NCBI RefSeq assembly: GCF_003604215.1
Contig: NZ_QXGS01000003.1
Coordinates: 248,001 to 312,000 of the forward strand
Length of the DNA: 64,000 bases
From: Teichococcus vastitatis
GTDB lineage: Bacteria; Pseudomonadota; Alphaproteobacteria; Acetobacterales; Acetobacteraceae
Direction: 5' to 3'
This document shows, piece by piece, positions 27,845-37,759 of the stretch. Every line of letters begins with the position of its first letter. The stretch's first letter is position 1. The notes under the pieces were generated by a model. It was not told where the DNA came from. It ran no database searches and was given only the letters and a program-made list of their open reading frames with translations. The position numbers were made by a program, and so were the translations under genes.

Positions 27845-28534
27845 ATGTTTGCATCCCCCTATGGCGCCGCCGGCGGCTTGTTCCACGCCCTGCGGGATGC
27901 CGCACCGGCGCGATGGGATGCTTATTGCTGGCACCCCTTCGTGCAGGGTCTGGCGGACGGCACCCTGCCATTGCCGGCCTTCCGCCGGTACCTCGTGCAG
28001 GACTGGCTGTTCCTGATCCACTTCGCGCGGGCCAAAGCCCTCGCGGCCTTCAAGGCCGAGAGCCTGGACGCGCTGCGCGGCAAGGCCGTGTCGCTGAATG
28101 CGCTGCTGGCCGAGATGAACATGCATCTGGCCTATTGCGCGGAATGGGGCCTCAGCGAGGCCGACGTGCTGGCGGAGACAGAGGCGCCCGAAACCGTCGC
28201 CTATACGCGCTGGGTCCTGGACCGCGGCATGGCCGGCGACATCCTGGACCTGGAGGTGGCGCTGGCGCCCTGCACGGTCGGCTATGGCGAGATCGCCCGC
28301 CGCATCGCAGCCCATCCCGGCCGGCGGACCGAGGGCAATCCGTACCACAGCTGGATCGCGGCCTATTCCAGCGACGAGTACCAGGCCCTGGCGCGGGGCG
28401 CGGCCGAGCGGCTCGACCGCCTGGGCGTGACGCATGGCGGGGAAGCGCGCTTCGCCAAGCTTGCCGCCACCTTTGCCGAGGCGGCCCGGCTGGAGGCAGC
28501 CTTCTGGCAGATGGGATGGGATGCCGGCGCATGA
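27845..28534 (+). CDS. tenA: TenA/thiaminase II family protein
   Basis: TenA proteins hydrolyse the aminopyrimidine of degraded thiamine for salvage. The 229-residue all-helical protein aligns with the family at [20 protein letters not shown] near 50, the catalytic-type C143 in [22 protein letters not shown] near 165 and E217 in ARLEAAFW. The tyrosine three residues after the active-site aspartate (Y47 in B. subtilis TenA) is F56 here, so activity may differ. No thiamine synthesis genes are nearby; its place between fdx and mnmA is unusual. Its stop overlaps the mnmA start by four bases. Confidence 0.88.
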   Translation: MFASPYGAAGGLFHALRDAAPARWDAYCWHPFVQGLADGTLPLPAFRRYLVQDWLFLIHFARAKALAAFKAESLDALRGKAVSLNALLAEMNMHLAYCAEWGLSEADVLAETEAPETVAYTRWVLDRGMAGDILDLEVALAPCTVGYGEIARRIAAHPGRRTEGNPYHSWIAAYSSDEYQALARGAAERLDRLGVTHGGEARFAKLAATFAEAARLEAAFWQMGWDAGA

Positions 28535-29637
28535 GAATCCTGGTGGCCATGTCCGGCGGCGTGGATTCCTCGGTGGTCGCAGGACTGCTGAAGGAACAGG
28601 GGCACGAGGTGATCGGCGCCACGCTGCAGCTCTACGACCACGGCGCGGCGATCCAGAAGAAGGGGGCCTGCTGCGCCGGGCAGGACATCCATGACGCGCG
28701 CGACGTCGCGGACCGCCTGGGTATCCCGCACTACGTGCTGGACCGCGAAAGTCGCTTCCGTGCTGCGGTGATCGAGGATTTCGCCGATTCCTATGCGCGC
28801 GGGGAAACGCCGATCCCCTGCGTCCGCTGCAATCAGACCGTGAAGTTCCAGGATCTTGTGGCGCTGGCGCGGGATTTGGGTGCGGAGGCGCTGGCGACCG
28901 GGCATTATGCCCGCCGCGTCGAGGGTCCCGCCGGTCAGGAGCTGCGCCGTGCCGCCGATCTCGGCCGCGACCAATCCTACTTCCTGTTCGCCACCACCGT
29001 CGAGCAGCTGGCCTTCGCCCGCTTCCCCCTCGGCGACTACGCCACCAAGGCCGAAGTCCGTGCCGAAGCGGTACGGCTGGGGCTTGCCGTGGCCGAGAAG
29101 CCGGACAGCCAGGATATCTGCTTCGTGCCGGATGGCCGCTACCACGATCTGGTCGGGCGCCTGCGTCCCGAGGCCGGCGAGCCGGGCATGATCGAGCATG
29201 CCGATGGCCGGGTGCTCGGCCAGCACCAGGGCATCGGCCGCTACACGGTGGGGCAGGGGCGCGGCCTCGGGCCTGCTTCCCGCGATGGCGAGACGCCGCT
29301 CTACGTGACCGGCCTGGACGCCAAGCGCCGGCGGGTCATCGTGGCGCCGCGATCCGACCTCGCGGACAGCGAGGTCCAGGTGGCCGATGTGAACTGGCTC
29401 ATCGCGCCGCCGCAGGTGGCCATGGCCTGCCAGGTGAAGCTGCGTGCGCGCGAAACGCCGCAACCGGCGACCGCCATCTGGAACCCTGAGACGGCGAGGC
29501 TGCAGGTGATGCTGGACGAGCCGGCGATCGCCGCGCCGGGCCAGGGTTGCGTGTTGTATGATGGGGATCGGGTTGTCGGCGGCGGCTTTATCCGCCGGCG
29601 TGGCCGAGTGGTTGACAGCGCCGGTCGGGCCGCTTAA
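28531..29637 (+). CDS. mnmA: tRNA-specific 2-thiouridylase MnmA
   Basis: Makes 2-thiouridine at the wobble position of tRNA-Lys, -Glu and -Gln, using sulfur that starts from IscS. The 368-residue product has the ATP-pyrophosphatase P-loop SGGVDSS at 8-14. C100 and C197 (DICFV) are 97 residues apart, as the catalytic pair is in the E. coli enzyme. Its ATG overlaps the tenA stop (ATGA at 28531-28534). Being in one run with iscS and fdx, it places the sulfur donor and a main user together. Its 3' end contains the tRNA-Met promoter. Confidence 0.96.
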   Translation: MRILVAMSGGVDSSVVAGLLKEQGHEVIGATLQLYDHGAAIQKKGACCAGQDIHDARDVADRLGIPHYVLDRESRFRAAVIEDFADSYARGETPIPCVRCNQTVKFQDLVALARDLGAEALATGHYARRVEGPAGQELRRAADLGRDQSYFLFATTVEQLAFARFPLGDYATKAEVRAEAVRLGLAVAEKPDSQDICFVPDGRYHDLVGRLRPEAGEPGMIEHADGRVLGQHQGIGRYTVGQGRGLGPASRDGETPLYVTGLDAKRRRVIVAPRSDLADSEVQVADVNWLIAPPQVAMACQVKLRARETPQPATAIWNPETARLQVMLDEPAIAAPGQGCVLYDGDRVVGGGFIRRRGRVVDSAGRAA

Positions 29638-29640
29638 ACG
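29612..29640 (+). promoter_or_regulatory. Promoter of tRNA-Met
   Basis: TTGACA at 29612-29617 and TAAACG at 29635-29640 with a 17-base spacer. The -35 is consensus. The -10 overlaps the mnmA TAA stop codon. Start of transcription would fall near 29647, about 33 bases before the tRNA. Confidence 0.6.
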
Positions 29641-29679
29641 CCCGCCACCCGGCTGCTGCGGCAGCTTGAGGTCTTCCGG

Positions 29680-29756
29680 GGCGGTGTAGCTCAGCTGGTT
29701 AGAGCACGGCACTCATAATGCCGGGGTCGGCGGTTCAAGTCCGCCCGCCGCTACCA
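29680..29756 (+). tRNA. tRNA-Met (CAT anticodon)
   Basis: A 77-base cloverleaf: acceptor stem GGCGGTG with CGCCGCT, D-arm GCTCAGCTGGTTAGAGC, anticodon stem CGGCA/TGCCG with loop CTCATAA (anticodon CAT), T-arm with GGTTCAAGTCC, and encoded CCA at 29754-29756. The overall sequence resembles alphaproteobacterial elongator tRNA-Met. A tRNA-Ile2 with lysidine-modified CAT is the alternative; initiator tRNA is unlikely because position 1 pairs with 72. Confidence 0.93.
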
Positions 29757-29785
29757 TTTCTTTACGGCCGAAGCAGACTAGGTCG

Positions 29786-29801
29786 CGTGGCGCAAGCCAC
29801 G
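29786..29801. terminator. Stem-loop after tRNA-Met
   Basis: CGTGGC at 29786-29791 pairs with GCCACG at 29796-29801 across a GCAA tetraloop. It lies in the 78-base gap between tRNA-Met and the convergent carbamoylase stop. No T-run follows. Confidence 0.35.
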
Positions 29802-29834
29802 TCCTCCCGGCACTGCGCCGCAGGCGCTTCGCCA

Positions 29835-31079
29835 TCACCGCTCCCGATTGGCCCGCGCGAGCACGGCCTCGAACAGCACCTGGCAGCCCGCCGCCGCTTC
29901 CTCCGGCAGGATGCTTTCCCCCTCGTTATGCGACAGGCCGTCCTTGCAGGGCGTGAAGATCATCGCCGTGGGCACGTGGCGTGCCACGTACACGGCATCA
30001 TGGCCGGCACCCGAGATGATGTCGCGTGACGCGTAGCCGAGGCGCGCCGCCGCCGCTCGCACCAGGGCGACGCAGGATGCGTCGAAAGGCTGCGCGGGTA
30101 TCCGGTACAGTTCGGTCAGCTGGAGCTGGCAGCCATTCGCCGCGGCGGCCTTTCCGGCCTCGCCGGGGAAGCTGCCGGCGATCGCCTCGACCTGCTCCAC
30201 GGTGGGGTGCCGGAATTCGACGGAAAAGCGCACCTCGCCCGGGACGACGTTCCGGCTGTTGGGATGGACCTGCAGGAAACCCACCGTTCCCCGGCCGTCC
30301 TCGCCGCGCTTCCGCATGGTGGCGTCCACCAGCTCGATCACCCGGGCCGCCGCCAGCAGCGCGTCGCGGCGGGTGGAAGGCGGGGTAGTCCCGGCGTGGG
30401 AATCCTGGCCGGTGATCACGGCATCATACCAGACCTGGGCCTGGGCGCCCGTCACCACGCCGATCTGCCGGGCTTCGCGCTCCAGGATTGGTCCCTGCTC
30501 GATGTGCAACTCGAAATAGGCATCGGCCTCGAAGGGCGTGGCCGGATGCTCGCCGCGGAAGCCGATGGAATCCAATGCCTCGCCGACGGTGATGCCATCC
30601 ACGTCCCGAAGGGCATAGGCCTTGTCCGGGGTGAACACCCCGGACCAGACCCCGCTGCCCATCAGGGAATGGCCGAAGCGGCTGCCTTCCTCATCGGTCC
30701 AGTTCACCAACTCGATCGGGGCCTCGGTGGCGATGTTCAACTCGTTCAGGCTGCGCATCACCTCCAGCCCGGCCAGAACCCCAAGTGCACCGTCGAACTT
30801 GCCGCCAGAAGGCTGGCTGTCCAGATGGCTGCCCATGAGCACCGGGGGCCGCGACGGATCACGCCCTTCGCGCCGCGCGAACATGTTGCCGATGGCATCC
30901 ACGCGGAGTGTCAGTCCCAAGTCCCGGCACCAGCCGGCGAGGCGTTCCCGGCCGGCCTGATCCTCCGGTGTTAGTGTAAGGCGGCGGACCCCGCCCTTGG
31001 GCGTGGCACCGATCTCAGCCATGGACATCAGACTGTTCCAGAGGCGCCCCGCGTCGATGCGCTGGTTGGTGCCGGCCAT
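29835..31079 (-). CDS. Zn-dependent hydantoinase/carbamoylase-family amidase (M20)
   Basis: Likely hydrolyses an N-carbamoyl amino acid or ureido compound. The 414-residue protein shows the dinuclear metal-site signatures of this M20 subgroup: MGSHLDSQPSGGKFDG near 85-100, NWTDEEGSRFGHSLMGSG near 130, and ELHIEQGPILE near 195. The C-terminal AGHDAVYVA and CKDGLSHNEGE stretches complete the site. The chosen ATG (31077-31079) gives the usual N-terminus MAGTNQRIDAGRLW; the frame is open further upstream. Exact substrate (N-carbamoyl-amino acid, beta-ureidopropionate or allantoate) cannot be told apart by eye. Confidence 0.9.
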   Translation of the reverse strand: MAGTNQRIDAGRLWNSLMSMAEIGATPKGGVRRLTLTPEDQAGRERLAGWCRDLGLTLRVDAIGNMFARREGRDPSRPPVLMGSHLDSQPSGGKFDGALGVLAGLEVMRSLNELNIATEAPIELVNWTDEEGSRFGHSLMGSGVWSGVFTPDKAYALRDVDGITVGEALDSIGFRGEHPATPFEADAYFELHIEQGPILEREARQIGVVTGAQAQVWYDAVITGQDSHAGTTPPSTRRDALLAAARVIELVDATMRKRGEDGRGTVGFLQVHPNSRNVVPGEVRFSVEFRHPTVEQVEAIAGSFPGEAGKAAAANGCQLQLTELYRIPAQPFDASCVALVRAAAARLGYASRDIISGAGHDAVYVARHVPTAMIFTPCKDGLSHNEGESILPEEAAAGCQVLFEAVLARANRER

Positions 31080-31144
31080 TCCTGCTGTCTCCGAGCTTGC
31101 GGCCGGCATTCTGCGCGGCCATGCCGTCTTGGCCAAGCCCCGGG

Positions 31145-31912
31145 TCAGAGGCTTCCCACCAGGAACAGCCGACGGAACGGCAGCAGCACCGTGCCGTCGG
31201 GGAGCGGCGGGTAGGCGGCGCGCATGGCTTCGCCATAGGCCGCACGGAACGCCGCACGTTCTTCCGCGTCCAGCGCGGCTAGGTAGGGGCGAAGGCTGGA
31301 ACCCGCGGCCCATTCGACGACCGGATCCTTGCCGCGCAGCACATGGAGATATTCCGTGTACCAGAGATCCAGGCTGCGAAGCCGCGGCGCCAGCAGCGCA
31401 TGGTACCCGGCCGCGGGCAGGATCGGCGGGGCGGATGCGATGCCCCTCAACTTGTCCCGCCACGGGCCTTCCTGGGCAATACGGTCCTGCTCCGCGCGCA
31501 GGGGCGCATCATGCATGGACGGCATCTGAACGGCGAGGGTGCCGGCGGGCGCCAGGAAGCCGAGCAGGCGCGGAAACAATGCGGCGTGATCGGGCAGCCA
31601 ATGCAGCGCCGCATTGGAAAACAGCACGTCCACCGGCTCGCGCGGCTGCCAGCCGGCGATGTCCGCCTGCTGCACCGGGATGCCGTGCCGCCCTGCCTCG
31701 GCCAGCATCGCGGCGGAGGCATCGACCCCGACAACCTCGGCCACCGCAAAACGCGCCGCGAGCAGCGGCAGGGCGCTGCCGGTGCCGCAGCCGAGATCCA
31801 CGACACGCTGGCCGCCCGTGTGGTCGATGCGCGCGATCAGGTCCTGAACCGGGCGCAATCGCTCGCTGTTGAAGCGAAGATACTGCGCCGCGTCCCATGG
31901 GGTGCCCTGCAA
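31145..31912 (-). CDS. tam: Trans-aconitate 2-methyltransferase
   Basis: SAM-dependent enzyme that methylates trans-aconitate, an inhibitor of aconitase. The 255-residue product has motif I VVDLGCGTGSALPLL near 38-52 and continues with DVLFSNAALHWLPDH, MPSMHDAP and the C-terminal YAEAMRAAYPPLPDGTVLLPF-like ending characteristic of Tam. It begins at TTG (31910-31912), supported by GAGGAGG six bases upstream. Same strand as its neighbours but separated from the carbamoylase by 65 bases. Confidence 0.9.
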   Translation of the reverse strand: MQGTPWDAAQYLRFNSERLRPVQDLIARIDHTGGQRVVDLGCGTGSALPLLAARFAVAEVVGVDASAAMLAEAGRHGIPVQQADIAGWQPREPVDVLFSNAALHWLPDHAALFPRLLGFLAPAGTLAVQMPSMHDAPLRAEQDRIAQEGPWRDKLRGIASAPPILPAAGYHALLAPRLRSLDLWYTEYLHVLRGKDPVVEWAAGSSLRPYLAALDAEERAAFRAAYGEAMRAAYPPLPDGTVLLPFRRLFLVGSL

Positions 31913-31971
31913 GCCATCCTCCTCGTCACCGGATTCTCAGCTCACCTTCGGCGCCGCCTGCCGCCGGCCGG

Positions 31972-32766
31972 TCAAGCCGCCGACCAGCCGCCATCGATCG
32001 ACAGCGCGGCTCCGTTGACGCTGCCACTATCCGGGCCGCACAGGTAGAGGGCCATGCGCGCCACCTCCTCGACCTCAACCCAGCGCTTGCTGGGCTGCTT
32101 GACGAGAAGGAAGTCCTTCAGCGCCGCTTCCTCGGTGATGTTGTGCCTGGCGGCGAGGGCGGTCACCTGCTTTTCCGCCAGGGGCGTGCGCACGAAGCCG
32201 GGACAGATCGCGTTGCAGGTGACCTGCCCCTGGGCGAGCTCCAGCGCCACGGTGCGGGTCATGCCGATGACGCCATGCTTCGCGGCGACATAGGCCACCT
32301 TTTCCGGGGAGGCGACGATGCCATGGATGGAAGCGATGTTGACGATGCGTCCCCAGTTCCGCGTCGTCATGCCCGGCAACAGGGCCTTGGTGGTGTGGAA
32401 GTTGGCGGACAGGTTGAGCGCGATGATCGCGTTCCACTTCTCGTCCGGGAAGTCGACGATCGGGCTGGTGAACTGGATGCCGGCATTGTTCACCAGGATG
32501 TCGACCTGTCCCAGGTGCTGCTCCGCCTCGGCGCACATGGCGCGGATCTGGGCGGGGTCCGAAAGATCCGCCGCGGAGTGATGCGGCTCGGGCGCATTGC
32601 CGGCCTTCGCCACGTCCCGCTTGGCAGCCGCGATGTCATCCGCGGAGCCGAAGCCGTTCAACATGATGCGCGCGCCGGCAGCGGCCAGCATTCGGGCAAT
32701 GCCCAGTCCGATGCCGCTGGTTGATCCGGTGATCAGGGCCGTGCGGCCTGACAGGGTCTGCTCCAT
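31972..32766 (-). CDS. bdhA: 3-hydroxybutyrate dehydrogenase (SDR family)
   Basis: Interconverts 3-hydroxybutyrate and acetoacetate with NAD, as used in polyhydroxybutyrate turnover. The 264-residue short-chain dehydrogenase has the nucleotide motif TGSTSGIG at 13-20, NNAG at 93-96, and catalytic S146, Y159 and K163. The later NAICPGFVRTPL and the family-typical KQPSKRWVEVEEVA support this subfamily over generic SDRs. Complete and unremarkable. Confidence 0.9.
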   Translation of the reverse strand: MEQTLSGRTALITGSTSGIGLGIARMLAAAGARIMLNGFGSADDIAAAKRDVAKAGNAPEPHHSAADLSDPAQIRAMCAEAEQHLGQVDILVNNAGIQFTSPIVDFPDEKWNAIIALNLSANFHTTKALLPGMTTRNWGRIVNIASIHGIVASPEKVAYVAAKHGVIGMTRTVALELAQGQVTCNAICPGFVRTPLAEKQVTALAARHNITEEAALKDFLLVKQPSKRWVEVEEVARMALYLCGPDSGSVNGAALSIDGGWSAA

Positions 32767-32840
32767 AATCCGATCCTCAGTTTGAATGGCTGGCGGATGC
32801 CCGGCCGGTCGCTGCCGGCCCCTGGAAGGTCAGAGTGCCC

Positions 32841-34169
32841 TCACGAGGCGCACGGGTCCAATAACGGGGACAGATCCAGCGCCGAGCGCAGTTGTGCGAT
32901 GGACACGGTACCCCGGAACTGGAGGCTTCGCAGCGCCGGCAGATCCTTCGGGGCGTCCTGGCGCAGCAGCGTGAGGCCGAGAAGCTGCGTTTCGCCCTCG
33001 TGGATGAGTTTCAAAGACAATGGGTAATCGGCCGAGCCTTCGGGCACCGACAGGCGCATCACCGTGACCCGATGGCCTGCTTCGCGGGCCTCCGCCTCGG
33101 TGAGGCCGAGCTGCACCAGCCCCGGATCGGTTCTCACCACCTGGACCCGGAGGCGTGCGGACGCCGAGCCATGGCCGATGATGGAGGCGGTGACGCGTTG
33201 CATCGCCGCCTGCACTGGCTGCACCAGCCAGGGGGCAGCCTCGGTGTCCTCCGGTTGCCAGAGGGGACCGAGGACCCAGATCCGCCCATTGCTGGTGGCT
33301 TTGACGGTATCGGTGGGAGCCGGGATGGCTTCGGCGGCGGTCAGCTGCGCGGCCGGCAGATCCAGAGATTGCAGGTCGGGATGCCGCCCCTGCGCGAGAA
33401 CCAGATGAGTGCCGCGAAGCGCGGCGCCGGTGGATGTCCGCAGTTCCACCGCCCCCTTGTCATCGGCGACTCTGACCACCCCGGTATTTTCGCTGAATTC
33501 AACGCCATCGGCCCGGAGGCTCTCGCGGATTGCCAGACGCGCCTCGGGCTCCAGCCGCTCCAGGATGTTGGGGCGCTCGGTCACCAGGGTGACGCGGGAG
33601 CCGAGCCGCGCGAAGCATTGCGCCAACTCGGCCGCCATGGTGCCGCCGCCCAGGATCAACAGATGCTCCGGCCGGTCGGGCAGGGCCAGAAGGCGGTCGG
33701 GCGTCAGCCAGGAACAGCTGGCAAGCCCAGGAATATCCGGAATCACATGCGCCCGGCCGGTCGCGATGACCGCCTTTCCAAAGCTGTGCAACTGCCCGCC
33801 GGCCTCGATGCGGTCGGTGCCGGTGAAATAGGCACTGCCCTGAACCACCGTGATGCCGCGCGACGCCAGGCGGGCGCCGCCGCAACTCTCGGCGATGGCA
33901 TCCTGAGCCGCTTCGACCCGGCGCCGCACCGCTGGCCAGTTCACCACCGGGTCCTGGCATCGCATCGCGTCATCGTCATCCCTCGCCAGCGCCACCTTGC
34001 GCGCCAGTCTTGCCAGAACCTGCAACGGAACGGTTTCGGCGAGATAGGCGGTGCCGCCGAGCCGTCCGCGTTCGAACAAGGCGACGGACAGGCCCCGGGC
34101 GGCCGCCTGCACCGCGACGCCGATGCCGGCTGGGCCTCCCCCGATCACGGCGAGGTCATGATTCGGCAT
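32841..34169 (-). CDS. FAD-dependent pyridine nucleotide oxidoreductase lacking the redox disulfide
   Basis: Flavoprotein with the fold of dihydrolipoyl dehydrogenase or mercuric reductase. The FAD motif is GGGPAG at 10-15, and an NAD-binding motif ILGGGTMAAELAQ lies near 172-184. The active-site region reads GGTAYLAETVPLQ at 38-50, where the family has GGTCxNxGCxPSK: the two cysteine positions are A41 and T46, and the SK is LQ. The C-terminal HPxxxE dimer motif is also missing. The ATG at 34167-34169 has GGAG upstream. It is therefore not a dihydrolipoyl dehydrogenase; reaction unknown. Confidence 0.82.
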   Translation of the reverse strand: MPNHDLAVIGGGPAGIGVAVQAAARGLSVALFERGRLGGTAYLAETVPLQVLARLARKVALARDDDDAMRCQDPVVNWPAVRRRVEAAQDAIAESCGGARLASRGITVVQGSAYFTGTDRIEAGGQLHSFGKAVIATGRAHVIPDIPGLASCSWLTPDRLLALPDRPEHLLILGGGTMAAELAQCFARLGSRVTLVTERPNILERLEPEARLAIRESLRADGVEFSENTGVVRVADDKGAVELRTSTGAALRGTHLVLAQGRHPDLQSLDLPAAQLTAAEAIPAPTDTVKATSNGRIWVLGPLWQPEDTEAAPWLVQPVQAAMQRVTASIIGHGSASARLRVQVVRTDPGLVQLGLTEAEAREAGHRVTVMRLSVPEGSADYPLSLKLIHEGETQLLGLTLLRQDAPKDLPALRSLQFRGTVSIAQLRSALDLSPLLDPCAS

Positions 34170-34328
34170 GGCGGGTCTCCTTGCGTCCACGGTGATGCGG
34201 CAGGCGGCGCCGGCGAGGCCACCGCGTTGCCACGAAGCGCCGGACGGTGAAAGGGGGAGGTGAAGCGCTGCGCCCCAGACATCAATGGCTTGAACGCTGG
34301 TGATGGCAACGCCGCGAACCAAGAACGG

Positions 34329-34358
34329 TTGACGGAATGGGAGGCGGGTTCCTATACG
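34329..34358 (+). promoter_or_regulatory. Promoter of the rpmH-rnpA-yidD-yidC-engB operon
   Basis: TTGACG at 34329-34334 and TATACG at 34353-34358 with an 18-base spacer (or CTATAC with 17). This is the best sigma70-type promoter in the window. Transcription would start near 34365, leaving a leader of about 97 bases before rpmH. Confidence 0.65.
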
Positions 34359-34370
34359 TCGCCACCTTCA

Positions 34371-34393
34371 CCGGCCTCCCCAAGGGGGGCCGG
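34371..34393 (+). promoter_or_regulatory. Leader hairpin upstream of rpmH
   Basis: A 10-bp GC-rich stem (34371-34380 with 34384-34393, loop CAA, one G-T pair) only a few bases after the predicted transcription start. It has no T-run, so a 5' stabiliser or leader control element is more likely than a terminator. Confidence 0.4.
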
Positions 34394-34461
34394 CCCGATT
34401 CATGCAGGGCTCCGGGATCCGGGGCTGTGCTGCAGACGAAGATCATACGGAGTAGCTCGTC

Positions 34462-34596
34462 GTGAAGCGTACCTATCAGCCCTCCAAGCTCGTCCGGAAG
34501 CGCCGGCACGGATTCCGCACTCGCATGGCGACGGTGGGCGGCCGCAACGTGCTGGCCAATCGCCGCTCCAAGGGCCGCAAGAAGCTTTCCGCCTGA
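34462..34596 (+). CDS. rpmH: 50S ribosomal protein L34
   Basis: A 44-residue, strongly basic ribosomal protein: (M)[18 protein letters not shown] at the start and [15 protein letters not shown] at the end, which is the full L34 sequence. The start codon is GTG at 34462-34464. It opens the conserved alphaproteobacterial block leading to rnpA, yidD, yidC and engB. In many bacteria this block lies near the chromosome origin. Confidence 0.97.
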   Translation: MKRTYQPSKLVRKRRHGFRTRMATVGGRNVLANRRSKGRKKLSA

Positions 34597-34621
34597 GGCT
34601 AAAGCCCGGAGGAGGACGCCC

Positions 34622-34963
34622 GTGCCCTCGCCATCCCGCCTGAAGAAGCGCCGCGAGTTCCTTCGCGTCGCTGGCAAGGGCGCCAGGGTGGCGCGGCCGG
34701 GCGTTCTTTTGCAGGCGCTGCCCGGAACCGGGGAGCCGTTGCGCGTCGGCTTCACCGCCACCAAGAAGCTCGGCAACGCCGTGGTCCGCAACCGTGCGAA
34801 ACGCCGGCTGCGCGAAGCGGCGCGGCTGCTGCTGGCCGATCGCGGCCTTGTGGGTTGGGATCTCGTGCTGGTGGGCCGCGACGCAACCCGTTCGCGGCCG
34901 TTTCAGCAGCTGATGGGTGATCTGCGGGGCGCGTTGCGGCAGGCCGGCGTCGCCCAGCCATGA
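34622..34963 (+). CDS. rnpA: Ribonuclease P protein component
   Basis: Protein cofactor of RNase P, needed for tRNA 5' maturation. The 113-residue basic protein has the central [25 protein letters not shown], which is the RNR motif region that contacts the RNA. The start is a GTG at 34622, 25 bases after rpmH. The stop overlaps the yidD start by four bases (ATGA at 34960-34963). Confidence 0.96.
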   Translation: MPSPSRLKKRREFLRVAGKGARVARPGVLLQALPGTGEPLRVGFTATKKLGNAVVRNRAKRRLREAARLLLADRGLVGWDLVLVGRDATRSRPFQQLMGDLRGALRQAGVAQP

Positions 34964-35289
34964 CGCGGCGTGGCAGCGGCCCCGCGGGGGCCGTTGCCTG
35001 GTTGCTGATCGGCGGCGTCCGGACCTATCAATTGACCCTGCGTGGCGTGATCGGCAGCCATTGCCGGTTTCATCCGCATTGCAGCGCCTATGCCATTGAG
35101 GCGCTGAAGAAGCATGGTGCCGCCAGGGGAACCTGGCTCGCCACACGACGCATCCTTCGCTGCCATCCCTGGCATCCCGGCGGGTATGACCCCGTGCCGG
35201 AGGCTGGACCGGAAGCACCATCCGCGGCGCCACGACAGGCGCCTCCCGCCGGGCCTGGATCGGACCGTGCGGGGCAGAACAGGGCCTGA
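34960..35289 (+). CDS. yidD: Membrane protein insertion efficiency factor YidD
   Basis: Small amphipathic inner-membrane-associated protein that assists YidC. The family core is present: [29 protein letters not shown] near 28-53 and [18 protein letters not shown] near 63-80, with its invariant cysteines. A poorly conserved Pro/Ala-rich tail of about 27 residues follows, giving 109 residues. Translationally coupled to rnpA by overlap. Confidence 0.95.
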   Translation: MTRRGSGPAGAVAWLLIGGVRTYQLTLRGVIGSHCRFHPHCSAYAIEALKKHGAARGTWLATRRILRCHPWHPGGYDPVPEAGPEAPSAAPRQAPPAGPGSDRAGQNRA

Positions 35290-35301
35290 CGGCACGTAAC
35301 G

Positions 35302-37061
35302 ATGGACCAGAAGCGACTTTTCGCGGCAATCGCAATTTCGATCGGCATCCTGCTGGCCTTCGACCTGTGGAAGCGCGAAACGACGCCTCCGGCCGATCCA
35401 TCGCCGGCGGCCGTGACGCGGCAGGCGCCGACCCCGGCATCGCCGCTGTCGCCGACCGCCCCGGCGACCTCCGACTCGGCGGCCGCTGCCGCTGCCAACA
35501 GGCCGCCGCCGGAGCGCCTGCGGATCGACAGCCCGCGCCTGGCCGGCAGCCTCCTGCTGCGCGGCGCCCGGCTCGACGACCTTATCCTGAAGGATTACCG
35601 CGAAACCACCGCGCCGGGTTCGGCGCAGGTGCGGATGTTCGCCCCGCGTGAGGAAGCTCAACCTTACTTTGCGCAGTGGGGCTGGTCGGCCGCGGATGGC
35701 CGCACGCGTGTTCCGGACAGCCAGACGGACTGGACGGCCAGTGGAGGCCCGCTCGCGCCGGATCAGCCGGTGACGCTGTCCTGGGACAATGGCCAGGGTC
35801 AGACCTTCCAGATCGTGCTGACGCTGGACCGGAACTTCATGTTCCAGGCCGAGCAGCGCGTCATCAACAATGGCAGCGAACCGGTGCAGCTGTTGCCCTG
35901 GACACGGATCCGGCGCGAGCGCACGCCGCAGGTCGAAGGATATTACATCCTGCACGAAGGCTTCGTGGGCGTGCTGAACGGCCGCTTGAACGAGCAGACC
36001 TACAAGACTGCCAAGAGTGATGGCGAAGCCCGTGGCGGCCTGTCGCTGGAGCAGGAGACTCGCGGTGGCTGGGCCGGCTTCACCGACAAGTACTGGCTGG
36101 CCGCAATTGCTCCGGTCGACGCTGCGCAGCCGCTGAAGTCGAGCTGGCGCCACACCACCGAGAATGGCGAGGACCGCTGGCAGGTCGATTTCGCGACCCC
36201 GGCGCCCATGGCGGTTGCCGCAGGCGAGACCTCCAGCCTGGCCACGCGGCTGTTCGCCGGCGCCAAGGAAGTGCACCTGCTGGACGCTTACCAGTCCAAT
36301 CTCGGCATCACCGACTTCGACAAGGCCATCGACTTCGGCTGGTTCTACTTCCTGACCAAGCCGTTCTTCTACGCCCTGGATTTCCTGTTCAAGCTGTTCG
36401 GCAATTTCGGCGTCGCCATCCTGCTGTTCACGGTGGTCCTGAAGGCGCTGTTCTTCCCGCTCGCCAACAAGGCCTACAAGTCGATGGCGCGCATGAAGTC
36501 CATGGCGCCGAAGATGCAGGAGGTCCGCGAGCGCTATAAGGATGATCCGGCGAAGGCGCAGAGTGAGATGATGGCGCTGTACCGGACGGAGAAGATCAAC
36601 CCGGCCTCCGGCTGCCTGCCGATCCTGATCCAGATCCCTGTGTTCTTCGCCCTCTACAAGGTGCTGTTCGTCACCATCGAGATGCGGCACGCCCCGTTCT
36701 TCGGCTGGATACGCGACCTGTCGGCGCCGGATCCGACCAACCTTTTCACCTTGTTCGGACTGATCCCGTGGGATCCGCCGCAGATGCTGCACATGCCGGT
36801 CTGGGCGATCATCATGGGCGTCACCATGTTCCTGCAGCAGAAGCTCAACCCGGCCCCGCCGGACCCGGTGCAGGCGAAGATCTTCCAATTCATGCCGCTG
36901 ATCTTCACCTTCATGCTGGCGAGCTTCCCGGCGGGCCTGGTGATCTACTGGTCCTGGAACAACCTGCTGTCGATCCTGCAGCAATGGTACATCATGCGCC
37001 ATGAGCGCGAGGCCCGGCGGCAGGAGAAGACGCTTGGCAAGACCGTCGTAAAGGCCAAGGG

Positions 37062-37065
<4 letters not shown>
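35302..37065 (+). CDS. yidC: Membrane protein insertase YidC (Oxa1 family)
   Basis: Inserts proteins into the inner membrane alone or with SecYEG. The 587-residue protein has an N-terminal membrane anchor (LFAAIAISIGILLAFDLW), an Ala/Pro linker and a large periplasmic beta domain to about 340. The conserved five-helix insertase core then includes the cytoplasmic loop KMQEVRERYKDDPAKAQSEMMALY, GCLPILIQIPVFFALYKVLF and the final FPAGLVIYWSWNNLLSILQQW. The stop overlaps the engB start by four bases (GTGA). Confidence 0.97.
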
Positions 37066-37727
<662 letters not shown>

Positions 37728-37759
37728 CCGAGCGGTCGGGAAGGCATTCGGCGGCGCTC

